Shown here piece by piece: positions 9,030 through 18,903 of a stretch of 38,750 bases of DNA. This DNA comes from Candidatus Cloacimonas sp. GTDB taxonomy: Bacteria > Cloacimonadota > Cloacimonadia > Cloacimonadales > Cloacimonadaceae. The translations under genes were made by a program, and so were the position numbers. The notes below the pieces were generated by a model that searched no databases, had not been told where the DNA came from, and worked only from the letters and a program-made list of their open reading frames with translations. The stretch lies in the NCBI GenBank assembly GCA_035403355.1, contig DAONFA010000026.1, positions 1-38,750 of the forward strand, read 5' to 3'. Every line of letters begins with the position of its first letter. Position 1 is the first letter of the stretch.

Positions 9030-9067
9030 ACTGCCTGAATGGATGATGATATATCAGGCAGTTTTTT
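9030..9067 (+). terminator. Rho-independent terminator after efp and the zinc-ribbon gene
   Basis: A perfect 9-bp stem, ACTGCCTGA (9030-9038) and TCAGGCAGT (9054-9062), closes a 15-nt loop and is followed directly by six T residues. It separates the efp transcript from the secreted-peptidase genes that start at 9179. Confidence 0.85.
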
Positions 9068-9178
9068 CCATTGACGGGTTTTGCGGGCTAAATAAAAGCG
9101 TAAAAAGCATCAGCTATTTGTGATAATCAGGTTACGAGCGCTTTTTTGTCTTCACAAAAAATATTTCTGGGGGATTGA

Positions 9179-12100
9179 ATGCCTTGCCATATCTGGAAGC
9201 GGATAACACTGCTGATAACTGTTGTTCTGGCTGGTTCATTATCAGCATTGGTTCCTCCTGTCCCAATGTATAAAAACTCACCGTCAACCTGGCAAGCTAC
9301 ACGCTTGGAGGGGAAATTCTTTGTGGATGAAGCTTTAAAATCCGGCACAAGAAATTTACCTGATAACATTCTGGTTTTGCGAGTGCAGTTTAGTGATGTC
9401 CCTTTTCGGGTTCAACCGGAATATCCTGATTCTTTAGCTCACGATGATGTTTTTTTTAATCGCTGGATGGAACATTTAAAGGATTTTTTTCTGGAGGCGA
9501 GCCATTTACAATATGAATTGAACTATTATCTATATCCCGAAGTGCTTACAATGCAAAATCCGCTATCTTATTATGGTGGGGATAGCTCTGCGGAAATAGA
9601 TGCAAATTTGCCTCAAATTTTACAGGATACAATAAATCAAATAGATAATGTAGTTGATTTCAGTCAATATGGCGGAATAATAATATTCCATTCGGGGACA
9701 GGTCAGGAATCGGACACTAATTCTATTCGGCAAAATGAAATATGGAGCACTTTTTTAACCCGGAACAAACTGCAATCCTATTTTGATCCGCAAAATGATT
9801 TGTATGCCGGGTATCCAACTGATGATGGAACTAATTTAACCAATATTATTATTGTTCCTGAAGACGAATTTCAGGATTACTTTCCGGTTACGGGAAATGA
9901 TGCTTCTAATTACCTTTTCAGTATTTATGGTGTGCTAGCTCACCAATTCGGCCATTTATTAGGTCTGCCGACTTTATATGATAATGACAGCAGTAATGGC
10001 ATCAGCCAGGGAATTGGCAATTGGGGTTTGATGGGAACAGGTTTATGGAACGGAAGCGGCTATGTTCCTGCTCAACTATGTGCCTGGTCACGCTATTATT
10101 TGGGTTGGGATACACCTGAAACATTATTCCTAAACAGTGAAAATAATGTTGTGGATTACTTTCTTAATCAGTCAACGGAGGCGGTGCGGATTTACAAAGT
10201 TCCGATTTCTGCTACGGAATATTTCCTGATTGAAAACAGACAGCAAAATCCCGATGGTAGTATAGACCCCTTTGGTCGCCCCAGCTATACTTTTAAACTT
10301 CTTCCCGAAGGTCAACAGGATTATTATGTGGATGATCCTTCAACTCCGGAGAATGAATCCTTGTTACCCTATTTTAATTTTATGGAGAATAGCTATTTAG
10401 GCAGTGAGTGGGATTTTTTCTTACCTGGTTTGGGAGGTCCCGTTCCAGATAATGCTATTTATCCTGTAGATGGTTCAGGAATTCTTATCTGGCACATAGA
10501 TGAGAATGTAATCAATGCCAATTTCTCAGCTAATTTTGATAACAATCATATCAATTCTGTCGCATTGCATAAAGGGATAGACCTGGAAGAAGCAGATGGA
10601 ATTCAACATCTGGATACTGCAGCGAACAGTAATTACAGATGGGGCAGTCCGTATGACAGTTTCAGAGAAGGCAATAATGCGTATTTTGGTTATCAATATC
10701 ATAATGGAATGCTTTCCCTGCCTACTTCCGAAAGCTATTACGGGGGTATTTCTTTAGAAATAACTGATATTTCTGCCATCGGAAAGCAAATGACTTTTTC
10801 AGTTAGCTACGGTTGGCGGTTATCCGCTTCCTACAAAGGAACTAATCCTCTTAATGCCGCTACTCTTGATTTTGACGGTGACGGAGAAGATGAACTTTTC
10901 TATCCTATGCCCAATGGAAAATTATATCTCTGGAAAAATGAAGAATTGCTGAATGGCTTTCCCTTACAACAGACTATAGATATTCCGTTCACTTACACTT
11001 GGGATGGCGAAAGGATATACCTTCCAATGCAAAGAGATAAACTCTGCCGTTTGTATCAATTAAGTAATACAGAACGCAGATTTGTATATTCTACTGTAGA
11101 TTATAGCTGGGCAGGACATCCTGTGGACTTGGGAGAAAACCTGGCTTTACCCTTAAAAATAAATGCCGGAGATAATGCCTTTGTTATTAAGCTTTATAAC
11201 AAGACCAATAGTTCGGTATCTTCTGTGGTGGATTTCAGTGGCAGCTTTAAAGCCAATTTAATCCATTGTAATAATCAGCTTTCCCTTGTGTATCAAAATG
11301 CTGCCGGGGAATATTGGCTAAGTGACATAAATCTTACCGATTACACAAAAAGTGACCTCAAATTACCTATCCCTGCCGATTCTACTATTATAGCGGTTTT
11401 TAAAGCTCCGGTTTCCGCAGCGGAGAATCTGATCGTGCAGTGTCCCAATAGTGTTTATTGCCTCAATGGTGCAAAAATTGTAGAGGGTTTTCCCTATGTG
11501 CATAATCTTGTGGTAGAATCGGACAGCAGTTTTATTGCTCCTATAAGTTTTGCCGATGTTGACGGCAATGGCACTTTGGATATTTTAATTGGAGGAGAAA
11601 GCGATTTTGCCGTTATTGATTATTCCGGTAAAGTAATGAATCCGGAAAACCAAAATTCGGAATCGCCTGCCGAGGGTATCAGTGCCGGAATTTTAGCCGC
11701 TGATATTGATAACGACAACAGGGTGGAACTGATAGGAAATTTTAAATATAATCAATTAAATGTGCGGGAGAATGATTACCGATCCAAAATTGGTTATCCT
11801 GTTTCTTTTGCAGAGCGCAGTAGAACCTTGCCCGTTATTTCCAGGTCGGGAGATGGCAACTGGTATATTTATATTGCTACCGATAATGGCTCACTATTTA
11901 AAAACAAACTGGCAAATCAGCCCCGGATAACTCCTTCCTGCAATTGGCTTTGCGAATATGGAAATTTAAGACGCAGTGCTTCTTACGCAGAAACGGAATT
12001 ACCCAATCAATATCAGACCGCAGAGCTTTTTGTGCCGGGTCAGGTTTATATCTACCCCAATCCCTTAAAATCCATTTACCGCCAGAAAATAAAGCTTAAT

Positions 12101-12310
12101 GTAATGACCAATAGCGATGCGGAATTGGAACTGAGCATTTTTGATATTAGCGGCACTTTGGTTTATCAGCAAAAGGGCAACGCTAAAGCATATTTGAAAA
12201 ACCTTGATGTTTTTGATATCCCTGTCTCCAAGCTTTGCAGCGGGGTGTATATTGCAATTGTAAAATCCGCAAATAGCAGTAAACGGCTGAAGTTTACTAT
12301 AGAAAAATAA
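9179..12310 (+). CDS. Secreted M6-like (immune inhibitor A type) metallopeptidase homologue with T9SS sorting domain
   Basis: 1043 residues with a signal peptide (about 1-23: basic start, then 'LLITVVLAGSLSA'). The peptidase-like domain resembles family M6: 'AHQFGHLLGLPTLYD' at about 254-268, 'GNWGLMGTG', and the downstream 'GILIWHIDE'. The zinc motif reads HQFGH (255-259) instead of HEFGH, so the general-base Glu is Gln256 and normal catalysis is doubtful. FG-GAP/VCBS-like Asp-rich repeats follow ('FDGDGEDELFYP', 'DVDGNGTLDILIGG', 'DIDNDNRVELIG'). The last 80 or so residues form a type A sorting domain, from 'VYIYPNPLKS' to 'FTIEK'. ATG 9179 follows GGGGGA. It starts a group with the PorV-like gene (12-nt gap) and the subtilase. 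It is likely exported and surface-anchored or released by T9SS. Confidence 0.9.
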   Translation: MPCHIWKRITLLITVVLAGSLSALVPPVPMYKNSPSTWQATRLEGKFFVDEALKSGTRNLPDNILVLRVQFSDVPFRVQPEYPDSLAHDDVFFNRWMEHLKDFFLEASHLQYELNYYLYPEVLTMQNPLSYYGGDSSAEIDANLPQILQDTINQIDNVVDFSQYGGIIIFHSGTGQESDTNSIRQNEIWSTFLTRNKLQSYFDPQNDLYAGYPTDDGTNLTNIIIVPEDEFQDYFPVTGNDASNYLFSIYGVLAHQFGHLLGLPTLYDNDSSNGISQGIGNWGLMGTGLWNGSGYVPAQLCAWSRYYLGWDTPETLFLNSENNVVDYFLNQSTEAVRIYKVPISATEYFLIENRQQNPDGSIDPFGRPSYTFKLLPEGQQDYYVDDPSTPENESLLPYFNFMENSYLGSEWDFFLPGLGGPVPDNAIYPVDGSGILIWHIDENVINANFSANFDNNHINSVALHKGIDLEEADGIQHLDTAANSNYRWGSPYDSFREGNNAYFGYQYHNGMLSLPTSESYYGGISLEITDISAIGKQMTFSVSYGWRLSASYKGTNPLNAATLDFDGDGEDELFYPMPNGKLYLWKNEELLNGFPLQQTIDIPFTYTWDGERIYLPMQRDKLCRLYQLSNTERRFVYSTVDYSWAGHPVDLGENLALPLKINAGDNAFVIKLYNKTNSSVSSVVDFSGSFKANLIHCNNQLSLVYQNAAGEYWLSDINLTDYTKSDLKLPIPADSTIIAVFKAPVSAAENLIVQCPNSVYCLNGAKIVEGFPYVHNLVVESDSSFIAPISFADVDGNGTLDILIGGESDFAVIDYSGKVMNPENQNSESPAEGISAGILAADIDNDNRVELIGNFKYNQLNVRENDYRSKIGYPVSFAERSRTLPVISRSGDGNWYIYIATDNGSLFKNKLANQPRITPSCNWLCEYGNLRRSASYAETELPNQYQTAELFVPGQVYIYPNPLKSIYRQKIKLNVMTNSDAELELSIFDISGTLVYQQKGNAKAYLKNLDVFDIPVSKLCSGVYIAIVKSANSSKRLKFTIEK

Positions 12311-12322
12311 CGGAGTGAACTT

Positions 12323-13225
12323 ATGAAACATATATTAACTACCTTATGCCTAATCCTGATTAGTGTAATGAGTTTTGCCTCAATTAGTGAAAATGCAGGA
12401 ACTTACGGATATAAATTCTTGAATGTCCCTTGCGGACCGGTAGCTTTATCTTTGGCAGGAAGAGGTGTATTCAGTATGGATAATTCCAGTGCCTTTATTT
12501 TGCAGCCGGCTGTCTCCTGTATGAATAATCAGCGCCTTCTAAGCATTACTCATAATTTGTGGTTGGCAGATACGCAAGCGAATATGATTGCCTATTCTTA
12601 CGCTCAGCGAAAAAGCCATTTTGGTATAGTGATGCGCAATCTGGATTATGGAGAAATTGAAAACCGTGATGATTCAGGTCTTCTGATAGGTAATTATCAT
12701 CCCTTGGATATTGATCTGGCAGCGAATTATGCCCATCGGTTAACTCCTTCTTTTTTTGGAGGGGTAAATATGGGAGTATTTTATCAGAAATTAAACACAG
12801 CCAGCAGCTTAGCTTTGCATACGGACATCGGTGTTTGTTATCTACCTCCGCTTAATGATGCACAGCTATCTTTGGCGGTGCGTAATTTGGGTGTAGCTAA
12901 TTATACCGATGAAGAAAGATTGAAGCTTCCCACCTGTTTTGAAATGGATGTAAACAAAGGTTTTACTATTGCGGAACAGCATATCAGTGTGGGTGGTTCA
13001 GCAATTCAGACCTTGGATGAAGACCTGAAAGGCAATATAAATTTGGAGTGTCAGCTTTTTAAGTTGCTTGCTTTAAGAGGCGGTTATCTTTTTGGTTATG
13101 ATGCTCAGGATTTTTGTGCCGGTTTCGGGGTAAATTATAAAAATATTTCCGTAGATTACGGTTATGGTGCGTTTAACAGTGAATTGAACGATGTGCATTC
13201 TTTTGGCATAACCTACAAATTTTAG
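12323..13225 (+). CDS. PorV/PorQ-like outer-membrane beta-barrel protein
   Basis: 300 residues: signal peptide (about 1-20, 'ILTTLCLILISVMSFA'), then 'GPVALSLAGRGVFSMDNSSA', which matches the opening of PorV/PorQ-type barrels (gly-rich, 'damaged-looking' version of the usual ARAxGMGxA..A.. signature). Alternating amphipathic strands run through to a C-terminal aromatic residue ('SFGITYKF'), as BamA substrates have. In T9SS, PorV is the shuttle that takes cargo from the translocon to the attachment complex, and PorQ belongs to the same barrel family. It is flanked on both sides by sorting-domain peptidases, with gaps of 12 and 15 nt, suggesting a dedicated partner. RBS GGAG lies 7 nt before ATG. 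It is not necessarily the main PorV of the cell, so no symbol is given. Confidence 0.8.
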   Translation: MKHILTTLCLILISVMSFASISENAGTYGYKFLNVPCGPVALSLAGRGVFSMDNSSAFILQPAVSCMNNQRLLSITHNLWLADTQANMIAYSYAQRKSHFGIVMRNLDYGEIENRDDSGLLIGNYHPLDIDLAANYAHRLTPSFFGGVNMGVFYQKLNTASSLALHTDIGVCYLPPLNDAQLSLAVRNLGVANYTDEERLKLPTCFEMDVNKGFTIAEQHISVGGSAIQTLDEDLKGNINLECQLFKLLALRGGYLFGYDAQDFCAGFGVNYKNISVDYGYGAFNSELNDVHSFGITYKF

Positions 13226-13240
13226 CGAGGGAAAAAGGTG

Positions 13241-16200
13241 ATGAACTTTTCGGGCTGGTTCAAATTGCGCAAATTCCTGTTACTAATAATACTTTTAGTT
13301 ACAGGTATCTATCTTTCTGCAGCGTTTACCCCGGGTCAGCTTATTTTCAAAACCGTTGCCCCGGTTCAGATTAAAGGAACCAAAACAGGCATAAGCGCTT
13401 TTGATAATTTTCTGGCGGAAAAGGGAGTAACGCAAATTAAGCCCATAAAAGGAATGCACCTGCCCAATTATTTTCTGGCAAATATAGCAGAAATGCCCTC
13501 TGCAGAGGATCTGGAGAACTTGCATTTTTCCGGTATCCAATATGTTCAGCCCAATTATCTTCGCAAATTGCATTCCACCCCTAATGATCCTTTATATAAT
13601 CAACAATATCATTATATCAGCAGTATTCCTGATGCCTGGAATTATACTACCGGAAGTAACTATATTAAAATTGGCATAGTGGATTCGGGAGTGCTTGTCC
13701 ACCATCCGGATTTATGGCAAAATATAGTTATCAACACTAAGGAAATTCCGGATAATGGAATTGATGACGATAATAACGGTTACATTGATGACTGGTGTGG
13801 ATGGGATTTTACGGATGCACCGGAAATGGCAAATAATGCCTTGGGTGATTTTTTGGATCAGGATAACGATGTAGAAGATGAGAACTATCATGGCACCCAT
13901 GTTTCCGGTATAGCAGGAGCAATTGGAAATAACGGAATTGGAGTTGCAGGTGTATGTTGGAATGTAGGAATTTTGCCTGTCCGAGCAGGATTTAGAACTT
14001 TGGATAATCAGGGCTATTTACAGGATGATGATGTTTCCGCTGCCATAATTTACGCTACGGATAACGGATGCAATGTAATTAATATGAGTTGGGGAGATCC
14101 AAATTATTCCGCTATCATAGCAGATGCCTGTGAATATGCTTACAGCAAGGGAGTTGTTTTAGTTGCCTCTGCAGGAAATGATGGAGTGGTAGGTTTAAGC
14201 TATCCTGCCAAGCTTTCTACGGTTATTTCTGTCGGTTCTGTTGGACTTGCCAAACAGCGTTCCACTTTTTCCAGTTACGGAGAAGATTTAGACCTTGTTT
14301 GTTTAGGGGAGAGAGTGCTTTCTACATATAAACTTACCGCTGGCGAACAATATTTTCAGATGGATGGCACTTCTATGAGTGCAGCTTTCGTAACGGGAGC
14401 CGTTGCTCTATTGCTGTCTTTACATCCAGGTTTGAGTCCCGTAGAAGTTAAAGACCGTTTAATTTCAGCTACGGATGATTTATCTCCTGTTGGATTTGAT
14501 ATTCAGACCGGTCATGGTTTATTGAATGTAAAAAAGCTGTTAGATAATACCGATCCTCCCTATCTGGAAATTACCAGTCCTCAGGATCAATTAGGAATAA
14601 GCGGTTCGGTTCCTATAATCGGTTCTGCGTATGGTAATGATTTTGCTAATTATACTGTTGCCTATAAAAAAGATAAAGATACCAACGATCCTTACTGGAG
14701 AGATGTTACTACCTGGAATCAAACGCTTACGCTATATGGAGAACCGGTTCATAATGATACTTTGGCATTTTTTTATATCCCGGATTATTTTCCCGAAGGG
14801 AAATATCTGCTGCGGTTGCAATATGAAAAAACACTGAACAATATGAATCGCTACAACTATTATCGGACAGTGATTGTAGATCGCACTGCTCCTGTTTTAA
14901 GAGAAAACACCGTTTCCGTCTTTACGCGTTGGACAAAGCAAAATCTGGTCTATTACATAGCTGCCAATTTTGACGAAATAGTGAATGCGCAGCTTAAAAT
15001 TACCGCTTCCGACGGGCAAAGTTATAATGTTTATTCTTCTCTTGCCGATAGCATTCAGATTTGGAAATTGCCTGCCAATATTCCGGAAGGGCAAATCAGC
15101 GTGCAGTTCATTGCTACCAATTTTACCGGCTTTACTTCCGTTTCTCGCATCTTTTCCAATATGATAAACATTCACTATGCCCTTATTTCGGATTTTGGTT
15201 ATACGAAGGAAATTTTAGGACCTCCTCAAAAGCCGTTGTTGAAAAAAAGGGACTTCAATAATAATGGTTTTCCCGAATATGTTTCTATGGAAATTCCGGA
15301 AAGCGGTTCCGGAATTGTTAAAGCTTTTGAGCCACATTCCGGAGGACATAGCGTAACCAATAATTTTGGTGATTATTTCTGGCCCCTGGACATCGGTTCC
15401 ACCTATTCTACCGGTTCAAAATGTGAGTTATTATTGCGGAGAGGAGAAAATGCCGAAATGTGGCTTACTCCGGCTGACGGAAATTATCCCAGCAACCGCA
15501 ATGACAGTTTAGTAATTGCTTTAGACACAGGTATTTCGGGAGGAGTTATGGCAGATTATGATAACGATAGCAAAACCGAAATCCTGATGGTGAAGAATCT
15601 ACCTGCCGAGAGAGTTATTCAGGCATATAAAAGAATATCCACAGGTGCTTTGGCTCCCAGAAATACAATTAGCAATACAACTGCAACGGATACCCGTAAT
15701 AATTTTGTGCCTACGATCATTGTAGAAAATTTGGATAATGACAACTATCCTGATATTTTATGCGCCGATACCGATGGCGATGTTATGATTTTTGAAATAT
15801 TGAATGCTACACAACACCATTTATGCTGGACAACACGACTTCCCGTAGGAAATACTTATTCTCTTACTGCAGGTGATTTTAATGGCGATGGGCATAAGGA
15901 TTTTTTTGTTGCCGGCTATGTTACCAATACGGTTAATCAGAATCTCAATTTCTGGTTTGGTGAGGGTTTTATGAGTGTTGGCAATGATAATTATACTTCT
16001 TTGGGCAGCATTATGTTCAATGAGGTAGCTTCAATGAATTCCATCACCAGTGCGGACTTAGATCAAGATGGTTGTGAGGAAGTTATTTTAGCCATTACCC
16101 CCAATTTATATGTTTTGAAATATATCAACGGCAATTTCGTTCCTGTTTTTTATACTGAAAGCTCTAATAATTATCAAGTTAGCACCTGGGAAGATGAAAA

Positions 16201-17452
16201 CGGGATTATTCGCATTCTGGCTAATGTAAATACAGAAAATGATAACTCAGCTTTCGCTGAATGGACTCCTGATGCACCTTTTACAGGACCTGCCACACCT
16301 GCCAATTTAACTGTGAAACCTTTAAATGAAAGTTCTATAAAGGTCTTCTGGACTTCAACGGGTGCTCCGGAATATGCCTTATACCGCAAAGATGAAGATG
16401 GGAATGAAATTATTTACCCTATTATGGGAGTAACCAGTTTTACGGATACTAATCTGCAACCGGGTAAAGTATATAAGTATGCCATTGCTTCCAGAGACAC
16501 ATCCTATTCGCCAATTGAAAGCATCAAAGGACCCTGGATTGAAGGAACACCTTTACCCAAACCGGAACTGGTACAAATTACTTTTGCGGGTAACAAAGAA
16601 CTGCGGATATTTTTCAATCAGAAAATGCCCGGTGAGATTATTAATTCTGCCTGTTATTATGTAAGCAATGGTATGGCAAATCCTGTTTCGGTAAACAGCA
16701 TTGCAGCTAATTTTGGCGTTCAGTTACGCTTTAGAAATAGTTTTCCGATTATTGACTCGCTGTTTGTAATTGAACTGAGAAATGTGCAAGGGATTAGTGG
16801 AGTTGAACCTGATACAACCTTCTTTTATTTTCCTTATGAGGAAGATATCATTCAGCCCGAAGTTACTGGAGTTACCGTTTTGCCTTCCAAACAGGAAATT
16901 GCCATCCAATTCAGCGAAGAAATATCTTCTGCAACGGCTTTGCATCTTGCCAATTATATTTTGCATTGTCCTCAAAACGATCCCGATAATAGAATTACTA
17001 CTGTTGCGCATTGGGAAGATAAAGTGAATCTGAGTTTTGCTGATAAACTTAAATTTACTAATTATGCTTACTACATAGAAATAAGTAATATCACCGATTT
17101 GGCGGGGAATGTAATTTCGCCTCAAGGAAATTTAGTTCGCTTTGGTATGCAAAATTTGAATAATCTGGATCACTTGAATGTTTATCCCAATCCTGTTACC
17201 CCTAAGCATAATGCGGAAGTTACTTTTATCAATTTTCCGGTAAATAAAAAAGGGAAAATTGCCATTTACAGCAGTAGCGGACAGTTGGTTTTCCAGGATA
17301 ATATAGGTCCCTTTAATGCAGAAAGCAATAATATCACTTACACCTGGAATTTACGCAATAACAATCAGCGTTCTGTCTCCAGTGGTGTCTATTTCTATGT
17401 TGTGGAAATGGATAGCAAAATCAAACGCGGTAAACTTGCCATTATCAAATAG
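13241..17452 (+). CDS. Secreted subtilisin-family (S8) serine peptidase with T9SS sorting domain
   Basis: About 1403 residues. GTG 13238 is an alternative start one codon earlier; GAGGG at 13227-13231 serves both. Domains in order: signal peptide (about 1-28), a short propeptide-like region, and an S8 catalytic domain with the full triad Asp148 ('GIVDSGV'), His217 ('HGTHVSGIAG') and Ser378 ('DGTSMSAAF'). A long beta-rich part follows with FG-GAP-like Asp repeats ('DYDNDSKTEIL', 'LDNDNYPDILCAD', 'DFNGDGHKDFFVAG'), a fibronectin III-like unit near 1030-1110 and two SbsA-Ig-like units ('RIFFNQKMPG', 'IAIQFSEEIS'). The C-terminal type A sorting domain starts at 'NVYPNPVTP' and ends in 'RGKLAIIK'. 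It is probably active at the cell surface in protein degradation. It lies 15 nt downstream of the PorV-like gene. Confidence 0.95.
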   Translation: MNFSGWFKLRKFLLLIILLVTGIYLSAAFTPGQLIFKTVAPVQIKGTKTGISAFDNFLAEKGVTQIKPIKGMHLPNYFLANIAEMPSAEDLENLHFSGIQYVQPNYLRKLHSTPNDPLYNQQYHYISSIPDAWNYTTGSNYIKIGIVDSGVLVHHPDLWQNIVINTKEIPDNGIDDDNNGYIDDWCGWDFTDAPEMANNALGDFLDQDNDVEDENYHGTHVSGIAGAIGNNGIGVAGVCWNVGILPVRAGFRTLDNQGYLQDDDVSAAIIYATDNGCNVINMSWGDPNYSAIIADACEYAYSKGVVLVASAGNDGVVGLSYPAKLSTVISVGSVGLAKQRSTFSSYGEDLDLVCLGERVLSTYKLTAGEQYFQMDGTSMSAAFVTGAVALLLSLHPGLSPVEVKDRLISATDDLSPVGFDIQTGHGLLNVKKLLDNTDPPYLEITSPQDQLGISGSVPIIGSAYGNDFANYTVAYKKDKDTNDPYWRDVTTWNQTLTLYGEPVHNDTLAFFYIPDYFPEGKYLLRLQYEKTLNNMNRYNYYRTVIVDRTAPVLRENTVSVFTRWTKQNLVYYIAANFDEIVNAQLKITASDGQSYNVYSSLADSIQIWKLPANIPEGQISVQFIATNFTGFTSVSRIFSNMINIHYALISDFGYTKEILGPPQKPLLKKRDFNNNGFPEYVSMEIPESGSGIVKAFEPHSGGHSVTNNFGDYFWPLDIGSTYSTGSKCELLLRRGENAEMWLTPADGNYPSNRNDSLVIALDTGISGGVMADYDNDSKTEILMVKNLPAERVIQAYKRISTGALAPRNTISNTTATDTRNNFVPTIIVENLDNDNYPDILCADTDGDVMIFEILNATQHHLCWTTRLPVGNTYSLTAGDFNGDGHKDFFVAGYVTNTVNQNLNFWFGEGFMSVGNDNYTSLGSIMFNEVASMNSITSADLDQDGCEEVILAITPNLYVLKYINGNFVPVFYTESSNNYQVSTWEDENGIIRILANVNTENDNSAFAEWTPDAPFTGPATPANLTVKPLNESSIKVFWTSTGAPEYALYRKDEDGNEIIYPIMGVTSFTDTNLQPGKVYKYAIASRDTSYSPIESIKGPWIEGTPLPKPELVQITFAGNKELRIFFNQKMPGEIINSACYYVSNGMANPVSVNSIAANFGVQLRFRNSFPIIDSLFVIELRNVQGISGVEPDTTFFYFPYEEDIIQPEVTGVTVLPSKQEIAIQFSEEISSATALHLANYILHCPQNDPDNRITTVAHWEDKVNLSFADKLKFTNYAYYIEISNITDLAGNVISPQGNLVRFGMQNLNNLDHLNVYPNPVTPKHNAEVTFINFPVNKKGKIAIYSSSGQLVFQDNIGPFNAESNNITYTWNLRNNNQRSVSSGVYFYVVEMDSKIKRGKLAIIK

Positions 17453-17491
17453 CTATTATAATAAACTATGCCCGCTTGGGCTTGGAGCTAT

Positions 17492-17851
17492 ATGTTCCTT
17501 AATGGAATAGTCACTCTCTTCAAATTACCTGGGTTTACCCTTATTTTAAGTATTCTCTTTCTTCTGCTGAATATACTGGATGGCCATTCCACCTATTTAG
17601 TATTGAAACCTGATAAATATCAGCGTGAAAAAAATCCTCTTGCCCGATGGGTGTTCAAAAAACTTAAAATACCGGCAGGTATTATTATCTTTAAGACCGT
17701 TTTAATGGCTGTTCTAATTCTTGCCATTGCCTATTATGCTGCCTGGGAACCTTTTACGGTAAATATTGCAATGCTGATAGCAGATATCTTTTTTTTACTT
17801 GTTGTGCTGCATAACTATCGTTTGTATTTTCGCCTCACCCGTAAAGAATGA
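17492..17851 (+). CDS. Small polytopic membrane protein (DUF5658-like)
   Basis: About 119 residues from ATG 17492, which has GGAG 4 nt upstream; ATG 17468 would add eight residues but lacks an RBS. There are three predicted TM helices: 'FTLILSILFLLLNILDG', 'IIIFKTVLMAVLILAIAYYA' and 'IAMLIADIFFLLVVLHNY'. The sequence 'LNILDGHSTYL' followed by 'EKNPLARWVF' resembles the DUF5658 family of small inner-membrane proteins of unknown function; this match is from memory. It lies 39 nt after the subtilase and upstream of the membrane methyltransferase. No function can be proposed. Confidence 0.75.
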   Translation: MFLNGIVTLFKLPGFTLILSILFLLLNILDGHSTYLVLKPDKYQREKNPLARWVFKKLKIPAGIIIFKTVLMAVLILAIAYYAAWEPFTVNIAMLIADIFFLLVVLHNYRLYFRLTRKE

Positions 17852-17922
17852 CATCGGCGAGATAGTGATAAGATATTTTTCTTCTAAAAACCAGGATAAA
17901 AACATTAAAAACAGGAGCAATT

Positions 17923-18660
17923 ATGCCTATTCAAGAAGATTTTGAAAAATCCGGTGCCTGGATTTTCAAATGGAGAAGTTACCTACCCCTTTTGATGTTC
18001 ATCATTGGAATTGGTGCCATATTGGACTTAAGAAATACGCAATTTACCAAATATGATACGATTGCGGAAGTTATCTGTCTGCTGGTTAGTTGCTTTGGTT
18101 TAACGATTAGAATCCTTACGATAGGTTTCACTCCTGCAGGAACTTCCGGCAGAAATACTAAAAATCAGGTAGCTGACCATTTAAATACGACGGGAATGTA
18201 TTCCATACTAAGGCATCCTCTTTATTTTGGCAATTTTTTCATCATTCTGGGTGTGGTTCTCTTTACCCGGCATATATGGGTTATTTTTTCCTATTGGCAG
18301 ATATATTTTCTTTACTATGAAAGGATTATCTTTACTGAAGAGGCATTCTTGAGAAAAAAATATGGCGACGAATTTATTGCTTGGGCAAACAAAACTCCCA
18401 TTTTATTTCCCAGATTTAAAAATTATCAAAAACCGGAACTGCCCTTTTCGCTAAAGAATATTATCCGCAGAGAATATCAAACCTTTTTTGCGATGATTTG
18501 CTCTCTTTTTGCGATGGAAGTTATCAGCGACCTAATTATTATGCATCATTTTAAATTAGATACCGGATGGTTTGTTATTATGTCCTTCAGCTGCTTATTC
18601 TATATCGTAACCAGATTTTTAGCCAAAAAAACCAAGCTGTTGAAAATAGCGGGCAGATAA
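17923..18660 (+). CDS. Isoprenylcysteine carboxyl methyltransferase (ICMT)/PEMT-like membrane methyltransferase
   Basis: 245 residues, inner membrane, several TM helices (about 20-38, 47-68, 100-120, 125-140, 185-235). The family signature is visible as 'TGMYSILRHPLYFGNFF' (about 89-105) followed by 'EEAFLRKKYGDEFIAW' and 'TPILFPRF'; the HP and the Glu of this pair form the SAM-binding part in ICMT/PEMT enzymes. Bacterial members methylate lipids, quinone-like molecules or other membrane substrates, and the substrate cannot be read from the sequence. The C-terminal 70 residues, with two more TM segments, exceed the minimal family fold. RBS AGGAG lies 6-7 nt before ATG. It is the last gene before a 900-nt repeat-rich intergenic region. 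Confidence 0.85.
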   Translation: MPIQEDFEKSGAWIFKWRSYLPLLMFIIGIGAILDLRNTQFTKYDTIAEVICLLVSCFGLTIRILTIGFTPAGTSGRNTKNQVADHLNTTGMYSILRHPLYFGNFFIILGVVLFTRHIWVIFSYWQIYFLYYERIIFTEEAFLRKKYGDEFIAWANKTPILFPRFKNYQKPELPFSLKNIIRREYQTFFAMICSLFAMEVISDLIIMHHFKLDTGWFVIMSFSCLFYIVTRFLAKKTKLLKIAGR

Positions 18661-18862
18661 AAACAGTACAGATTTTGCCTCCTGAGTGAGAATATAAGTC
18701 GGTAAATTACAATTTGCCGGTAAAATTGATTGTTTCGGAATTAATTACTGTTTTTCAATACCTGCCGAAAGAACATTAAAAATAGATTTTGGGATATTTT
18801 TTGGAGTGCATTTTTATATCTTCTTGGTTGCCAGGTTGTCCATTTAATATTCCGGTAACGAA

Positions 18863-18903
18863 TCTTTAACGATGCTTTAACGCCGTTAAGGAATCGTTAA
18901 AGA
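18863..18903. repeat. 41-bp near-perfect palindrome
   Basis: The 11-bp arms TCTTTAACGAT (18863-18873) and ATCGTTAAAGA (18893-18903) enclose a second inverted repeat, TTAACG (18877-18882) and CGTTAA (18884-18889), around a single central C. Between the two stems only one C-G pair and mismatches remain. A further 'GTCGTTAAAG' follows immediately. On either strand it would form a long hairpin in the 3' region of the methyltransferase gene. There is no T run, so classification as a terminator is not supported. Confidence 0.85.
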
